Shown here piece after piece: positions 22,015 to 33,935 of a stretch of 64,000 nt of DNA (positions within the stretch are counted from its first letter, which is position 1; every line of letters begins with the position of its first letter). Location: assembly GCF_029227915.1 (NCBI RefSeq), contig NC_079877.1, positions 27,615,851-27,679,850 of the forward strand, in the 5' to 3' direction. The DNA is from Hydractinia symbiolongicarpus (taxonomy: Eukaryota; Cnidaria; Hydrozoa; Anthoathecata; Hydractiniidae). The notes under the pieces are model-generated. The model had not been told where the DNA came from. It saw nothing but the letters and a program-made list of their open reading frames with translations, and made no database searches. Both the position numbers and the translations under genes were made by a program.

Positions 22015-25000
22015 ATCCGCAGGCACTCCTGATAGATTGCGGGAGGGGTAGAAGTAGAAGCTTAATCATTTTCTTAATCCTATACAAGCATAATTGTCAG
22101 GATATGTAAAGGATCAGTAATTAGTTTTACTCCAAACACAGCCAACACCCAGTGACGTACCTTCTCCTATAGGATTTTGAATAAAAAACTAACACATTGT
22201 GTCTCTTACTATTTTTCTTTATCTCTATGGGAATAGCTAGTGACTTTATGTGGAAACAGATAAGTCGAGGGAAGAATCTGGGTATGGTCGAAACACTTAT
22301 TTAGTGTTATTTTTCTTTATTAACATGCTTTTCGTTTTATATGTTTGCTTCCTGAGATGACTTCTTGTGGGTACAAATATTGAGTTTAAAGTGGTGATTC
22401 TAATATTAGCTACCAAAATTTTGTCTATAATGGAGCTGAAGTATTGGGTTTCTGGCACATTTTGGGTGGCTTTGATTCTGATACCCTTTTAAAACTAAAT
22501 TCTTCATAAATTGTGTTATAGTTGCGTACGACGCAGGGTATTAATTCTATTTTAATAGAGTCTTAAGCTATTAACATTTGTCAGGTATATCTCAACTTTG
22601 GTCTACAAACATAATGGCATAGCCTTAGCCCGTTCAGGACAGTCTTTGATCACAATATTCAATATCTAAATAATCATAAAGAATTAAATGCGGTCGATAA
22701 TTTTACGCATTAACCATATTCATACCATATATAAAATGTTCCGTATTGAGCTTAATTATAATTTGGCCTAAAAAGTGCCTGACATGCTTATTTGGTCTGA
22801 AATTGTCTGAGCAATGTGCACTGGCTTTGTTTAATAAATTGTATCAATTTCTTTGTTTTTCACTCAAAACACAAATATTTTCTTTAAAAATCCTCATAAT
22901 GCGTAAATTCTAATACTATAGCTAATAAAAAATAATTTTTAAGCTAATTCCTTTACATTTGTCTAAAAGAACCCTATAACAACTTTCAAGTCAATAATCC
23001 TGTTTGTACTCAAGTTATTGCATTTTTCATATTCACGAAATGGGAACCCCGCGAGACTCAATAATGACGATATGAACGCTACGCTTCAACAAATGGAATT
23101 TTTTGTCTGTCTTTTATATACACGCTTACCGCTTTACTTAAGTACAAGAGAAATTACTTTCTAGTAAAAGGAATAATAAACTAAAAGGGTTAAATCAATT
23201 CTTCAATACATCCTGCAAATTTTCGTGCGAATTATGTAAAAACGGGAAAATATGCTAAATAACTTTTATTGTTCCGTGAAAAACTATAAATATAATGTAG
23301 AAAATTCACTCTAGAGATAAGCTATCTAAATTTTAGGCAGATAGTGATATTTTGGACAAATTTTAGGCTTCGTCACAGAAAAGGGCTGAGATAAAGATTT
23401 ATTCCTGCCCTTCATGACGTACTTAAGTGTGTTCAACAAATAAAAGCAAAATAAAAGTTGAATTAGCGTATTTTTAACCGTTTTGATTTCGTCACTCTTA
23501 AACACGCAAAACACGTTAATATACGGTCGAAAATTAGTCAAAAACAGCCCAACAATTGAACCGCCACAACTCCCGGGGAGAACATTCTCATAAAAAGTGC
23601 TGTTCGTGTTTAAGAAAGAAGACGAAATAAACCAATGCCAACAAACATGAACAATGTATATCAATCGTGTTATAAGTATAAAATCTATGTTAAAAAGTCT
23701 TATCAAAGTAAAACAAGAAGCCCGATGGCTTGAAGATTTCCGCCATCAGCAGAGATAAGAAGTATGGCATTAAAATATGTCATATACCTTATACAACCTC
23801 GTCCCTAGGACATCTTGTATCTTTTCTGACCCCGGGACGGCGATACGAACATGGCGAGGAGGCTGGTCCGATATGAAACCTGATTGGCGCGGATATGTCA
23901 AATAATTATTGCGTCATACAAAACATTTTGGCGAGGCGGCGAGTCTGTGACCAACAGGAGGAAGCTGTTCGTATTAAAATGGCGGAGGGGGTGTATCAGC
24001 AGTATCAAGTTTTTTCAAAGTAAAAAAATTAATAAAAAACATTACTAAGCAATGAGAGTATAAAATAAGACATCATAAAGTAATACTGCTTACATGACAA
24101 TATTTCAATAGCTGGGAATGTTTAATAAAGCTACAAAGTAGCTAGCTAGCACACTATACCTAGCAAACTATCAAGATAAGAACAAAAGTAAGAAACTCAA
24201 CTTCTTTCTGGCCAGGTTTAATTTGCAGCTTTTTGCAAAGAATGACGTTGCATAAAATTGCTGCCCATGTCTTTTATAGACAAAATAATTTTGCACAAAA
24301 TATCGAAAATGTTTTTTTTTTACAAAATATATATACATTACGTTTTAAATTATATCAGGTTGTTATTAGTGGGCATGTTTTATTACCGTATATGCTTTGG
24401 TTAGTATAAAAGATATAAAAAGTCAGTAGGTTAACCGCCGGAGCCATTTTATCATTGAATGAACATTTACCCGGCCTAATTCAAGAAAATTCAAAGTGCA
24501 ATAGCTTCAGTAAAAAAATAAAGTTATTGACTTGAAACTTGTTAAGGAGTACTTTTAAACCTATCTGATAAAATATAATTTTACACAAGGCATAAAAAAT
24601 TTACAAAGCCATTTTGAGGAAGATTTTCTTAAACTGATTCTTGCTAGGCCTTTTTTAACACGCTATGAAGAAATTTCAGAAAATCGAACTCAATCAAATT
24701 TGATTGAGCGCTCAATCAGGCATATGGTTAAATCCAGGATGTACTGAAGATGGTGGTAGATATTTAACAGCTCACCACTGTGATATATTATCTCCAGAGT
24801 TTTAATACAAATTACAAAGCAGTGAACATAAAAAATAACAAAAAAAGTCTAAACCGAGTATATAGTTTATATGGCGTCCCATAACTTCAGTAAAAATTAA
24901 AATATTGACTTGAGATTTGGTATGATATGGTTTTAGATTGGTTTGATGAAATTAAGCCAAAAAATAGTTCTATTATCATCATACTTTCCGAGTTTCAGAA

Positions 25001-25480
25001 TTTAACCCTTTTCAGAGACTCCGATAAGCGTTTTGACAGCATATCAATTTTGATCAAGATATAGATTCAGAAAATTTTAAAAGCATTTCTAACCTCAGAA
25101 ATAGGTCAGATAAGATTCAACCTAAAATTATGCCAGTAAACAAAAAATTTAGTTGCAAGGAATATCTCTTTGCTGATATCTTTTTGCGATAGGATGCTCT
25201 TATGAGAATACTGAATTAATCTTCACGGTTAGCTAGTTTGGCATTTTAAATATTTTTCAAGCAGAATGATAACAATAAATAGATGTATATATCAATAAAA
25301 AATCGATTTTTGAACAGCAGCAGAATTCTACTCTACAGTTTTAAACGGAACGAGTGTTTCAAACGTTAAAATATACAAATATAATGTTTACTTAAAACAA
25401 ATATCAACAATAACCATTCTTCATATCTATATTCTTATGAAGTGTTTGTGAAATAGTTTTCAATAATTTTGTTTTTTGCC
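22015..25480. other. intergenic, no gene recognised
   Basis: Apart from the family B repeat at 23800-24115, I see only AT-rich unassigned sequence. A 126-codon minus frame at 23706-23326 has no recognisable motif and skewed composition. Confidence 0.4.
23800..24115 (+). repeat. dispersed repeat family B, copy 2
   Basis: Starts acaacctcgtccctaggac and aligns with 9945-10195. It carries the fuller internal region (gaggcggcgagtctgtgacc). The edge word ccctagggacgaggttg recurs inverted near 36146 and, diverged, near 32752. Confidence 0.65.
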
Positions 25481-25669
25481 CTAGGTAAAGTGCTGGTTAC
25501 ATTTGTTGGATATCGCGTGAAGTTTTTTCCTTATTTCATCACCATCTTTATCAAAAAGCGACCAGCGATCGATCAACTCCAGGGCATCCTCTATCTCCGA
25601 TAATGTCTGTTTTTGTGGAGACACATCGTTTACTTCGATTTCTTCATCAAAAGTATTCAATGAAATTTC
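25481..25669 (-). pseudogene. pogo/Tigger-type transposase, C-terminal exon
   Basis: A 62-residue open segment follows the acceptor CTGCTGTAG. It is acidic, then has SEIEDALELIDRWSLFDKDG and EIRKKLHAISNKCNQHFT before the stop. Cnidarian Tigger-like (CENP-B/DDE) transposases commonly end in a short acidic plus amphipathic tail of this type. The catalytic core is not present nearby, so this is a remnant. It faces away from the HIRAN frame, which starts 34 bases to the right on the other strand. Confidence 0.4.
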
Positions 25670-25702
25670 CTACAGCAGTCGAGGAGAAGTAACAAAATCA
25701 TT

Positions 25703-26125
25703 ATGGATCTTATGTCATTGATAGTAAACAATGAAGATCAGATGGAGATAATTATTCTAAGGAACTTTAAAACAACTTCAACAGTTATGGGGTTTCATGT
25801 GTACCGAAGCAAGTGGCAACCTGTTATTGGACAAGTTCTTAAAATACGAATGGAGCCTATGAATGAAGTCGACAAATATGCTGTGACTTTCCTTGACGAC
25901 AAGGAGAACAACGTAGTAGGTCACTTAGCAAAGGGACAAAGTGGAAAATATGCAAAGACTATATCTTACTTCCTAAGATCAGATCCATTGAATAGTTGTT
26001 TTGTGAAAGTCACAGGTAAGGCGATAAATATGGGTGATGACAAAGGAATGCGAATCCCTTGTTTGCTTGAATTTTCTAGAAATGGTGAAAGCATTCAACT
26101 TTTAAAAAAATTGCTTTGTACATAG
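25703..26125 (+). CDS. HIRAN-domain protein associated with a Tigger-like element
   Basis: An intact single-exon frame of 140 residues from a real ATG. Residues 29-120 match the HIRAN fold: TVMGFHVYRSKWQPVIGQVL, an RMEPMNEVDKYAVTFLD segment, NVVGHLAKG, and IPCLLEF at the end. HIRAN is a small beta-barrel that in HLTF/Rad5 binds the 3' end of single-stranded DNA. Free-standing HIRAN proteins of this type are widespread in cnidarian genomes in transposon contexts. The right flank ends in a pogo-type terminal repeat (26412), and a transposase tail lies just left on the opposite strand. I infer that it belongs to the element. The frame is free of stops, so it may be recent or under selection. Confidence 0.65.
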   Translation: MDLMSLIVNNEDQMEIIILRNFKTTSTVMGFHVYRSKWQPVIGQVLKIRMEPMNEVDKYAVTFLDDKENNVVGHLAKGQSGKYAKTISYFLRSDPLNSCFVKVTGKAINMGDDKGMRIPCLLEFSRNGESIQLLKKLLCT

Positions 26126-26229
26126 TTTTATTTTTAGGAATAAAGACTATTTTTCTTTTATAAAAAGTGTTTGAAGTTGAAAATTCTCACTTTTACTCCA
26201 GCTATTGTCAAGAATTTTGAATAACTGAG

Positions 26230-26412
26230 AGAATATTGAGCCAAGGGGGTTAGAAAACCACTTCGAATAAACAAATTTTCGAATAACTGTAGTTTGAATA
26301 ACTGAGAGAGATTTACTATAAAACGAGTTAGAAAATTCAAGGGGAATGGAAATCGCTTCGAATAACCGAGAATTTCGAATAAGTGCAGGTTTGAATAGCC
26401 GGGAGTCTACTG
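26230..26412. mobile_element. right end of a pogo/Tigger-type element
   Basis: Ends TTTGAATAGCCGGGAGTCTACTG, followed by TA at 26413-26414. The final CTACTG and the gaataac-type subterminal repeats (26270-26385) match the plan of the element at 17613-18144 (..GAGTCTACTG|TA). The matching left end was not found, so the element is truncated or its left TIR is eroded. Confidence 0.6.
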
Positions 26413-26414
26413 TA

Positions 26415-29277
26415 TAGAAATAAAAAAATAAAATATTTTACATATAGTATTCTCTCAAAAAATAAAAGCTTTAACTTGATGTCTTTGAAATTAATCTAGA
26501 AAATTTTGGACATTTTATGATATATACAAATTCTTCTATGTGGCATTGAACTTCTGAATGTTTCAAAATTTAGGCGTTATTCTTACTCTCTCGCTCAATT
26601 TGAAAATGCCGACGGTGGATGTTTTGATAAAGGCTGACCTAAAAAAAAACATTCAAAAAATGAGGAAAAATAATACAATTGGATACTTTTCCATACACAA
26701 CATATTTATCCCTCATTTTTATCCCTCCATCTAATTTTAAAACCATCAGGAAAGATAGCGTATATACATGACAGATATATACATGATTTTATTTCACATG
26801 TAAGAAAGACTAATACAAAAAATAGTATTAATTGTGAAAATATTTGATTTTTTTAATTATACTTCTTCAAAAATTTGTACAACATCAGTAAAACACAATT
26901 TCAGTGAAATATCACTAGAAAGACGAAAAAACATTTTTTCTTCCAAGTATAAAGCTGCTTTCATTTTAATAGGGTCAGGTTTTTTATAGTAACTTCAAAA
27001 TTTCAGCAGATTTTACGCTTTTTCGCCTTCAAGTGTTTTTTAATTGTATTATGTAGCAATTGTAGACTCATAATTTTGTTCTTAAAGTCTATTAAGGTAT
27101 TTAAACATCAGCCTTTCTAATTCAATTTTTTCTTGTTGGCAAAAAATTCCCAACATAAACTACGCCTGCTCTTAGTTAGCAAACTCCGTTTCATGTGGGT
27201 AATTTATATTTTGTTTATGATTGCATGGAAAAATGGAAATGGAAAAAAAACTTATGTATGTAAATTAAGTCACACCCAACTGCAATAAAACCCATGTCGG
27301 CGAATACATACCAACGTGAATCGGCCAATTGCAGTGTCGACAATGTAGTGAATTAGAAAGGCTAAACGTATGTATATCTGGTCTGGATTTTCAGCTTACG
27401 GAAAAACATACATGTCCTGGTTATAATATAGATGTAAAAAACGATTAAAACATAGTATATAAGTGAGAAAAACACAAATCTTTGATATAAAGTTTGATAA
27501 AATATTATCGCCTGCATATTTTAGCCTGTCAATTTGCGTTTGGGGTCTGGAAATATATAAACACCATTGTGTCATAATGAAACATGTCTAACTAGCTAGC
27601 TACTAGGGACAAGTGATTTTACAAAATTCAAGTATAATTTTATCCAATCGAAAAAAATATTTTGTACCTAAAATGCTTCTGGTTGGTTAGGGAATTTACC
27701 AAGCAAGTTCGACAAAGTGCCTAAGCTTTCAGATAAAAAATATGAAAGTTACCGAAATGGATAATTAAAACCATTGTAAAACTAACGAAAAAAGGGGTAG
27801 CTACCTACGTCCAGTTGGCTAACTATTAACACAACTAAAAACTTTGCTTTTCTGGTAGCAAGCTAGCTTTACCTATTCTATAGCTTAGCTAGCTTCTTGG
27901 TGACTAGACAAAGACATGTGCAGATCAGCTAAAAAACACCAGCTAGCTAATCAAATTACAATAATTCTTACCTCACATCAAGTATACTATAATTTAAACT
28001 ACTCTGCAGTTCCCAACAGAAAGCCAACCCTAAAAGAAATTCCCCAAAGGCACAGCCAAAGGACAAGATTCGTACAACCTGAATTCAAAATGCTTTTAGT
28101 CATAGTCCAAAGCTGGGGCCAAGGAATGTAGAATACTAGAAGATCGTGAAGATCAGATTATTTACAATCTGTACTCTTATTAGTTGTAAACGAAACGAAG
28201 CTTTCCTATTGGCTTCTCAGGTAATAACAATGACAGGGTCCGCGCAAAAATTTTAGCCTAAAGCCTAAATATGACAACCCCGTGCATCCAGCCTAGCTAC
28301 GCTGTCTCTCTCTGTATCCCTCAAGGCGATTTTAAAGATTCCGCCTCGCGTAGCAGTCGGCGGAAATCAACAAAAAAAGTTTTAAAAGTACAAAATCTAT
28401 GTAAAAAGTCTTATCAATGTAAAACAAAAGATGGTGTGAAATTCAAATCTCAAATGTGTTCTATATACAGTAAAATGTAAAACAAGGCAAAACAAACTAA
28501 TCCCAAGACAGTTAAAACAGCAACAGTGGTAATATATAACAATTATTTGTACAAAAACGTCTTTTTAAACACAAGCACCTAAAACGGTAGCTGAGCAAAT
28601 TGTTCTAGAATATTTTAACCAATCAAGTTTAGCAGCTAATGAAGTGGGAAACAAAAAAAATTAATGCTTGAAAAATTTTAATGATATGGAAATCAACATG
28701 ACATTGATCTCAAAGAAGACCAAAACAAAGGTTTAATTAGTGTAATTAGTCCATTTTTCCCAAACAAACCCTGGAACTGTAGCTAAACAAAAGTTTAATT
28801 TTATGTTTTAATGTTACACAGCTGCCCTCTAAACAATCACATTATTTTTATTCCAGTAGGAGAAGGAACGAAACCAGTGAGTATAGTAGTATTATTTAAA
28901 TCAAAGTGATCTATATTTGATAATCTTAAATTTGCATCATGCAAATTCCTTTGTGAAATAGATAGCTGTCCTTCAGGGAAATAACATATTTCCCAGCCAT
29001 TGCTGTAACCTCAGTGTTAAAAATTATTTTAATGATTCTATTCATAATATAAAAATCAATACAATACAACAGTTAATCCATGGTAATCCATGGTAAAACA
29101 ATCACTTATACAACTAACAAAAATTATCTAAATAATATTCATACACATTTATTTACATTTATTTACATAGCTTCTCTTCACTAATTTATACACTCGAGAT
29201 ACTGCAACACCGTCCTTAGAATTGCATTCGTAGTATAAACCATAGTTTAAACCAACAGTTGCTTTTCAATCACAATG
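26415..29277. other. intergenic, no gene recognised
   Basis: AT-rich sequence with many tagctagc words (27580-27950). The stretch at 28250-28360 is less AT-rich (ccgcctcgcgtagcagtcgg) and may be a repeat edge. No supported exon. Confidence 0.4.
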
Positions 29278-31056
29278 TTATTTTTTGATAGGGTATGCAG
29301 TTTTTAGATAAAAATTCGACTCAAAGACCATTAGGAGACGATAGAGCTGAATTCGTCTTCCATTTTCTATCTCATAGCCAATAGATTGGTTAAAATCGGC
29401 CTCAACAACTATCGTGTTAAATCTTGAATCTTTTATACTTCTGTAATTTTTTGCACCTCTTCGGAAATATGAGAGCAAATCGTCTTTGCTAGATGTAAAA
29501 AACTGGCCTTTGATGGCGGCATTACCAGAGCAATGTTCTTGTTTGATATGTTGCCAGTCAATACCTCTTGAAAATGTTCCACTGTTTAAATATTTTTGGA
29601 AACTGCCATGCTGGACAAAACCGCTATGCTGGACAAAACTACCATGCTGGACATGTGGGTAACCACCGATAAATTGATACTTTGGTCCATCAGATTGATC
29701 TAACTCTATAGCCACGTGATTTGATATCTGCAAAAAATGTATTATTTATGTATGTATTTTTAAATTTTCTTAGATATATTTGATGCAAGAATTGTACCAG
29801 AAGTTCTCTAGGTTCGCTGTGAATGACATACTGCATTTAACGTTACGCTGGCAAGTCAATAAACACACTTACAGTTGGTTTTGGAGATTCCTTTTTGTTC
29901 TAGGCAGAAAGTAAAGAAAAATATAATAATAGTAACAATTATGAAAATAATAATGATAATATATATGAGTCATCATTTAATGACATTTGATTTCATTGTG
30001 AAAAGTCTTACTTCATAAATTGAAACATGTGGTGAAAGTTGAAAGTCCCCTCGGTATGAGTTGTTCTAAAAATCCAATACAACAATATACATACAATATA
30101 CGTTGTTGTTAATTTTGTTATCTCTTCAAACTGTCAAACAACGACTGTTGAACGATAATTACAGACTTTAATGGAACAAACCTTTACAAACAAAGAACAT
30201 AATATTTGAGTTTGATTTTATTAATTTTTTTGCGAGGATTTCAAATATTCTATCCACAAAAACGCTGTGCCATATTGAAGAAGATAAAATTGGTGTCTGT
30301 CACAACTAGCTTCTGTTTCACAACAATTAAAGTACTTTGGAATTAAAAACAACAAAGTTTGCTAATTGTTTTCAACGGTACATACCTCCGAGCATTTACA
30401 ACATACACACGCAACACAGCAGAGTACTATTAAGCCAACAACGCAACCAACAATAATATATATAGTTTCATTACTTAATCCATCCCCCTCGCACAAAACT
30501 GAAACAAAATATAAGAAAATATCAGATCATGAATAACCTTTCGTGTATATAAAGAATCAGTTAAACTAATGGTAGTCAGATGTTGTAAGGTTCTGGAATG
30601 AGTGAAAACGAAAGTAGCGTACTCAGATCCAAGCCAACCTTTGCTGCTTCATTGCAAATTTTGAAAACAATGAAAACCGCTCCAAGTCATTAGTTAACGG
30701 CATCAGTTTCAAGTAATATGATTATGCATAAAACTTAAAACTTGTACAACTACATTTATACTAGCTTGAGTTTAATTATTACAATCTTGGTAGAAAGAAG
30801 AAGAATTTCAACTGGCCCGATTTATTTACAAATGGTTAGTTTGACCTTTCATTTTCCTATGTTAAAATCAACATGTTCTAACAAATTGAGTAAAGCTGAC
30901 AACAAGCAACGTAATAGCGGGAAAACAGCGTTTAATAATTTTCTTTCACAATAATTTTATTAAAGCAACTGCCAGAGAAAAACATACAAATATTAATCAC
31001 CTACCAGGAGATATAAAAATAGAGAGTAAAAGAAACACAGCAGTGCTGGCAGCCAT
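29278..31056 (-). CDS. small type I membrane protein with EndoU/BECR-nuclease-like cytosolic domain
   Basis: Five exons: 31056-31005, 30498-30386, 30065-30012, 29899-29873 and 29727-29278. Each has consensus GT/AG ends, and the phases (1, 0, 0, 0) fit, giving 231 residues. Residues 1-18 are a signal peptide (MAASTAVFLLLSIFISP). A very short ectodomain (about 10 residues) precedes a membrane helix at 29-49 ending CVCCKC. The tail has a spacer with SIYE, then three VQHGSF-like repeats (107-124), then residues 139-231. That last part carries WQHIKQEH (H142, H147), SIGYEIENGRR and a terminal TAYP. The order HI..EH..G, GYEI, LMVFE, TAYP resembles nuclease domains of bacterial polymorphic toxins (EndoU/BECR fold). 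The similarity is judged by eye and activity is unproven. If correct, the nuclease faces the cytosol behind a minimal receptor stub. Confidence 0.6.
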
Positions 31057-33339
31057 GTCTATGTCTTGTTTTGAATAAACTCTTCCAATGTAATTACTAA
31101 CTCGTTGTACGTCTATGTAAAATATCTATATTAATTTTTAACTCCAATTAATGTTTTTATAGCATATAATAAAAAATTCATATCGTGTTAGCTGTTTATT
31201 GGCTTATAAAATGCTTACGAATGAATTCTTATCAGGGTATTTCCCATTATGTCTTGTTTGTAGTAATAAACAATAATTTTTCATATACAGTAACTTGTAC
31301 AAACAGGGGAAAACGTTTTAACTCATTTTGTCAAATAAAATTTCCCATTCCTTTGGGGTCACACGAACGCTTAGCAACGTAAATTTTCAATCACCTGGTA
31401 TTTAATAAGATGTATGTTTTCTTCAACTTCCTCAAGCAAGAAATATTGGGATTTATAGGAAAGTTTCAGGAGAACATAGAGAATCCGGCAGCAGGAATCG
31501 CGTCGAGATCAACCTTGTCCCCAGGGGTGCTTGCCTTTTTGACATTGAAGCCGCCGGCGGTACAGCCTGGTGAGTTCTGTAATACGATTGGTTTTATCCG
31601 ACATAGATATCTTATTAACGCGTCAAAATATATGCAACGATTTGGTGTAAAGATTTCGTAGTTAGTTACAAAAACATTGAAACATGAGGGGATTCCTAAC
31701 TATCAGTAATGTTCAGGAGGATCGACCAAAGAAATAGTGAACCATACAGTAAATATTTCTATGAAAGATGGTATTTTGGCAGGTTTTCCAAGTTGAGAAG
31801 AGAAAAGCTCTTTCTTAAACTTTGTAAGCAACATGACTTTTAGCAATTTAGCTAGTTGAGAAAAGACATGTAGCTATTTTGCTAACATGTATATTGGCAG
31901 GTGTTACAAGCCATTACTAAATAAAAATAATTGTTATTTTTTATATTTCGTTTATTTTTCTACTTAAAAAAACAAGTATTTTTCTAAAAGCGTAGTTTTA
32001 GGTAGCTTTTACACGGATCCGACATGAGATTAACCCGAAATAAATGTCGCGTATAAAAACAAAATTTTGACCTAAAAACACCACAAAATAATTTACAGCT
32101 GAAATGAAATTATCCGAAAGACATATTTTGTTAATGATCCTGAAAACGTATAAACTAAGAAAAAGCTATACAATATACGACACATTTCTAAACAAGTTTT
32201 AAATAAGTTGATTTATCTTTAACCTCTTGGGTGAGGTATTAGATTCCTAAGGCCTTCTTTGATTACAAATTTCTAAGCTGGTTGTTTTTAGCATATATAA
32301 TTATTTTACCAACAGAGTTCCGAAGATGTGAACCAGGATAAGCATGCTATATTGCTGTTTAAATACAATATAATTATGCTATGTACCAATGTATCTCAAC
32401 AAAATCAGTTTTGTCTAATCACACGTTATTACAACGTTACCACACTCTTTTAATAAATAATGCTTCTTAAAAGATTTCATCATTATAAAATATAGTTTCA
32501 TGGTAAAAAATTAATAACTTGATTTGAAATAAAACTTTTTAAATTTACGCGTTGAAAAACATCAACAACCAAGATCCATTGTCCTAGCAATGTGCAAGTA
32601 AAGAATGACTTGATCAAGTTGCTTTTATTAGCCGGAGAAATTGAGACAAATCAATAATTATTTATAATAAAAAAATATGCTGGTTATGAAAAGCAGTCTG
32701 TACTAGGATCTTGTTAGGCGTCATGTAAGCGCTTGCGGCTTCATCAGGCAACCAACCCTGGGAACGAGGATGGTCGTGAGATATAATCTTTGGCAGGAAG
32801 GAAAGGGGAAAGGGCTAAGACAGGGTAAGAAAGTAAAAAAAATTTCGTCCACAACGGTTGGGCTGCAAATAAAACTTTTCACTTTAGGAACGCTCTGAGA
32901 ACTATAAAACAATTTGTTTGTTTTTACTTTAAAAAAATAATATCGTAGTTTAATTTTGAGGAATCACACAGAAGCATAACTGGTGAATTACGACTTCGGA
33001 ATGTTGGTTCTCTAATAAGACCTCTGGAAATCTAAGTTAAGATTAAAATAAGGGAAAGACGAAACATTTAATTCCTAGAAAAAGGAATTCAAAATATAGT
33101 TGTTTACATTAGATAATGTTCTTCCTACAGGAGGATTCTATATTAGATTGATAAGAAAAACAGGGAATTTCCAAACAAAGCTACGAAAACCTTCCAATTC
33201 ATAGTAGAGTCGAAGGGAAACAGAACAGGGAATTAAGATTCTGGAGCCTTTGGTTCTCTCTGAATTAAAGGCTTCCGGAAATTTAAAGCAAGTAAAATCA
33301 CTTATGTTTTCATCGGGTCAAAAGAGGTCCTGGAACCAG

Positions 33340-33590
33340 TCGACAGTTTACAACACGCGGCGACAGTTCTAAGTGTCCGTGACAGTAATGACAGGCGGCG
33401 ACATTTGTAAGTGTCGAGTGCACAGTTATAACACGTGGCCACAGTTATAACTGCCAAATCGACCGTTGATAAGAAAGTCCTTAAACATTTATAACACTCT
33501 GACGAAGTCATGACTATCGAAAAATTATAATTGTTGGCTCGGCAGCTATAACACACAGCAACAGTTATAGCACGCGTCGAGAGACATGAT
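33340..33590. repeat. degenerate tandem repeat around cgacagttataacacgcgg
   Basis: Imperfect units such as cgacagtttacaacacgcgg, cacagttataacacgtgg, ccacagttataactgcc and aacagttatagcacgcgtcg recur at irregular spacing of roughly 20-60 bases. It appears to be an old, diverged satellite. Confidence 0.5.
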
Positions 33591-33825
33591 TTTAGTAATT
33601 TTTTTCACCTATTGGCCGCAGAAGTCCTAAATAGGAAACCTTTAAAAAAGATTCTTTTCATTGGTAAAGTAGTATTGGTAAAACTCTTCCTAAAAAATGT
33701 TTGTTAGATTGGTAAGTATCCAAGAGATCCAGCACATATTTCTATTGTTTTTTACCCACGTGAATATTATGGAGAATGCTTTGCTTTGATGACTAATGGC
33801 CTCACTCACCCGAACAAATTTATAT

Positions 33826-33935
33826 TATAACATCCGTATACGTCTGTTGCAAAAAATGGTACCGTGAGACGCACACAATGTTGTGTAAAAAGGACGGTCT
33901 GTGGATTAGTCAACGGGCCACCGACAAGTATAATC
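33826..33935 (+). repeat. GTCTGTCTGT-family repeat copy (second-unit type)
   Basis: Runs from taacatccgtatacgtctgt, through accgtgagacgcacacaatg, to ccaccgacaagt. It matches the second unit at 8505-8635. Confidence 0.55.

Noticed and set aside
23326-23706. 126-codon minus frame
   Set aside because: It is hydrophobic and Phe/Leu-rich without domain motifs, and no splice sites frame it.
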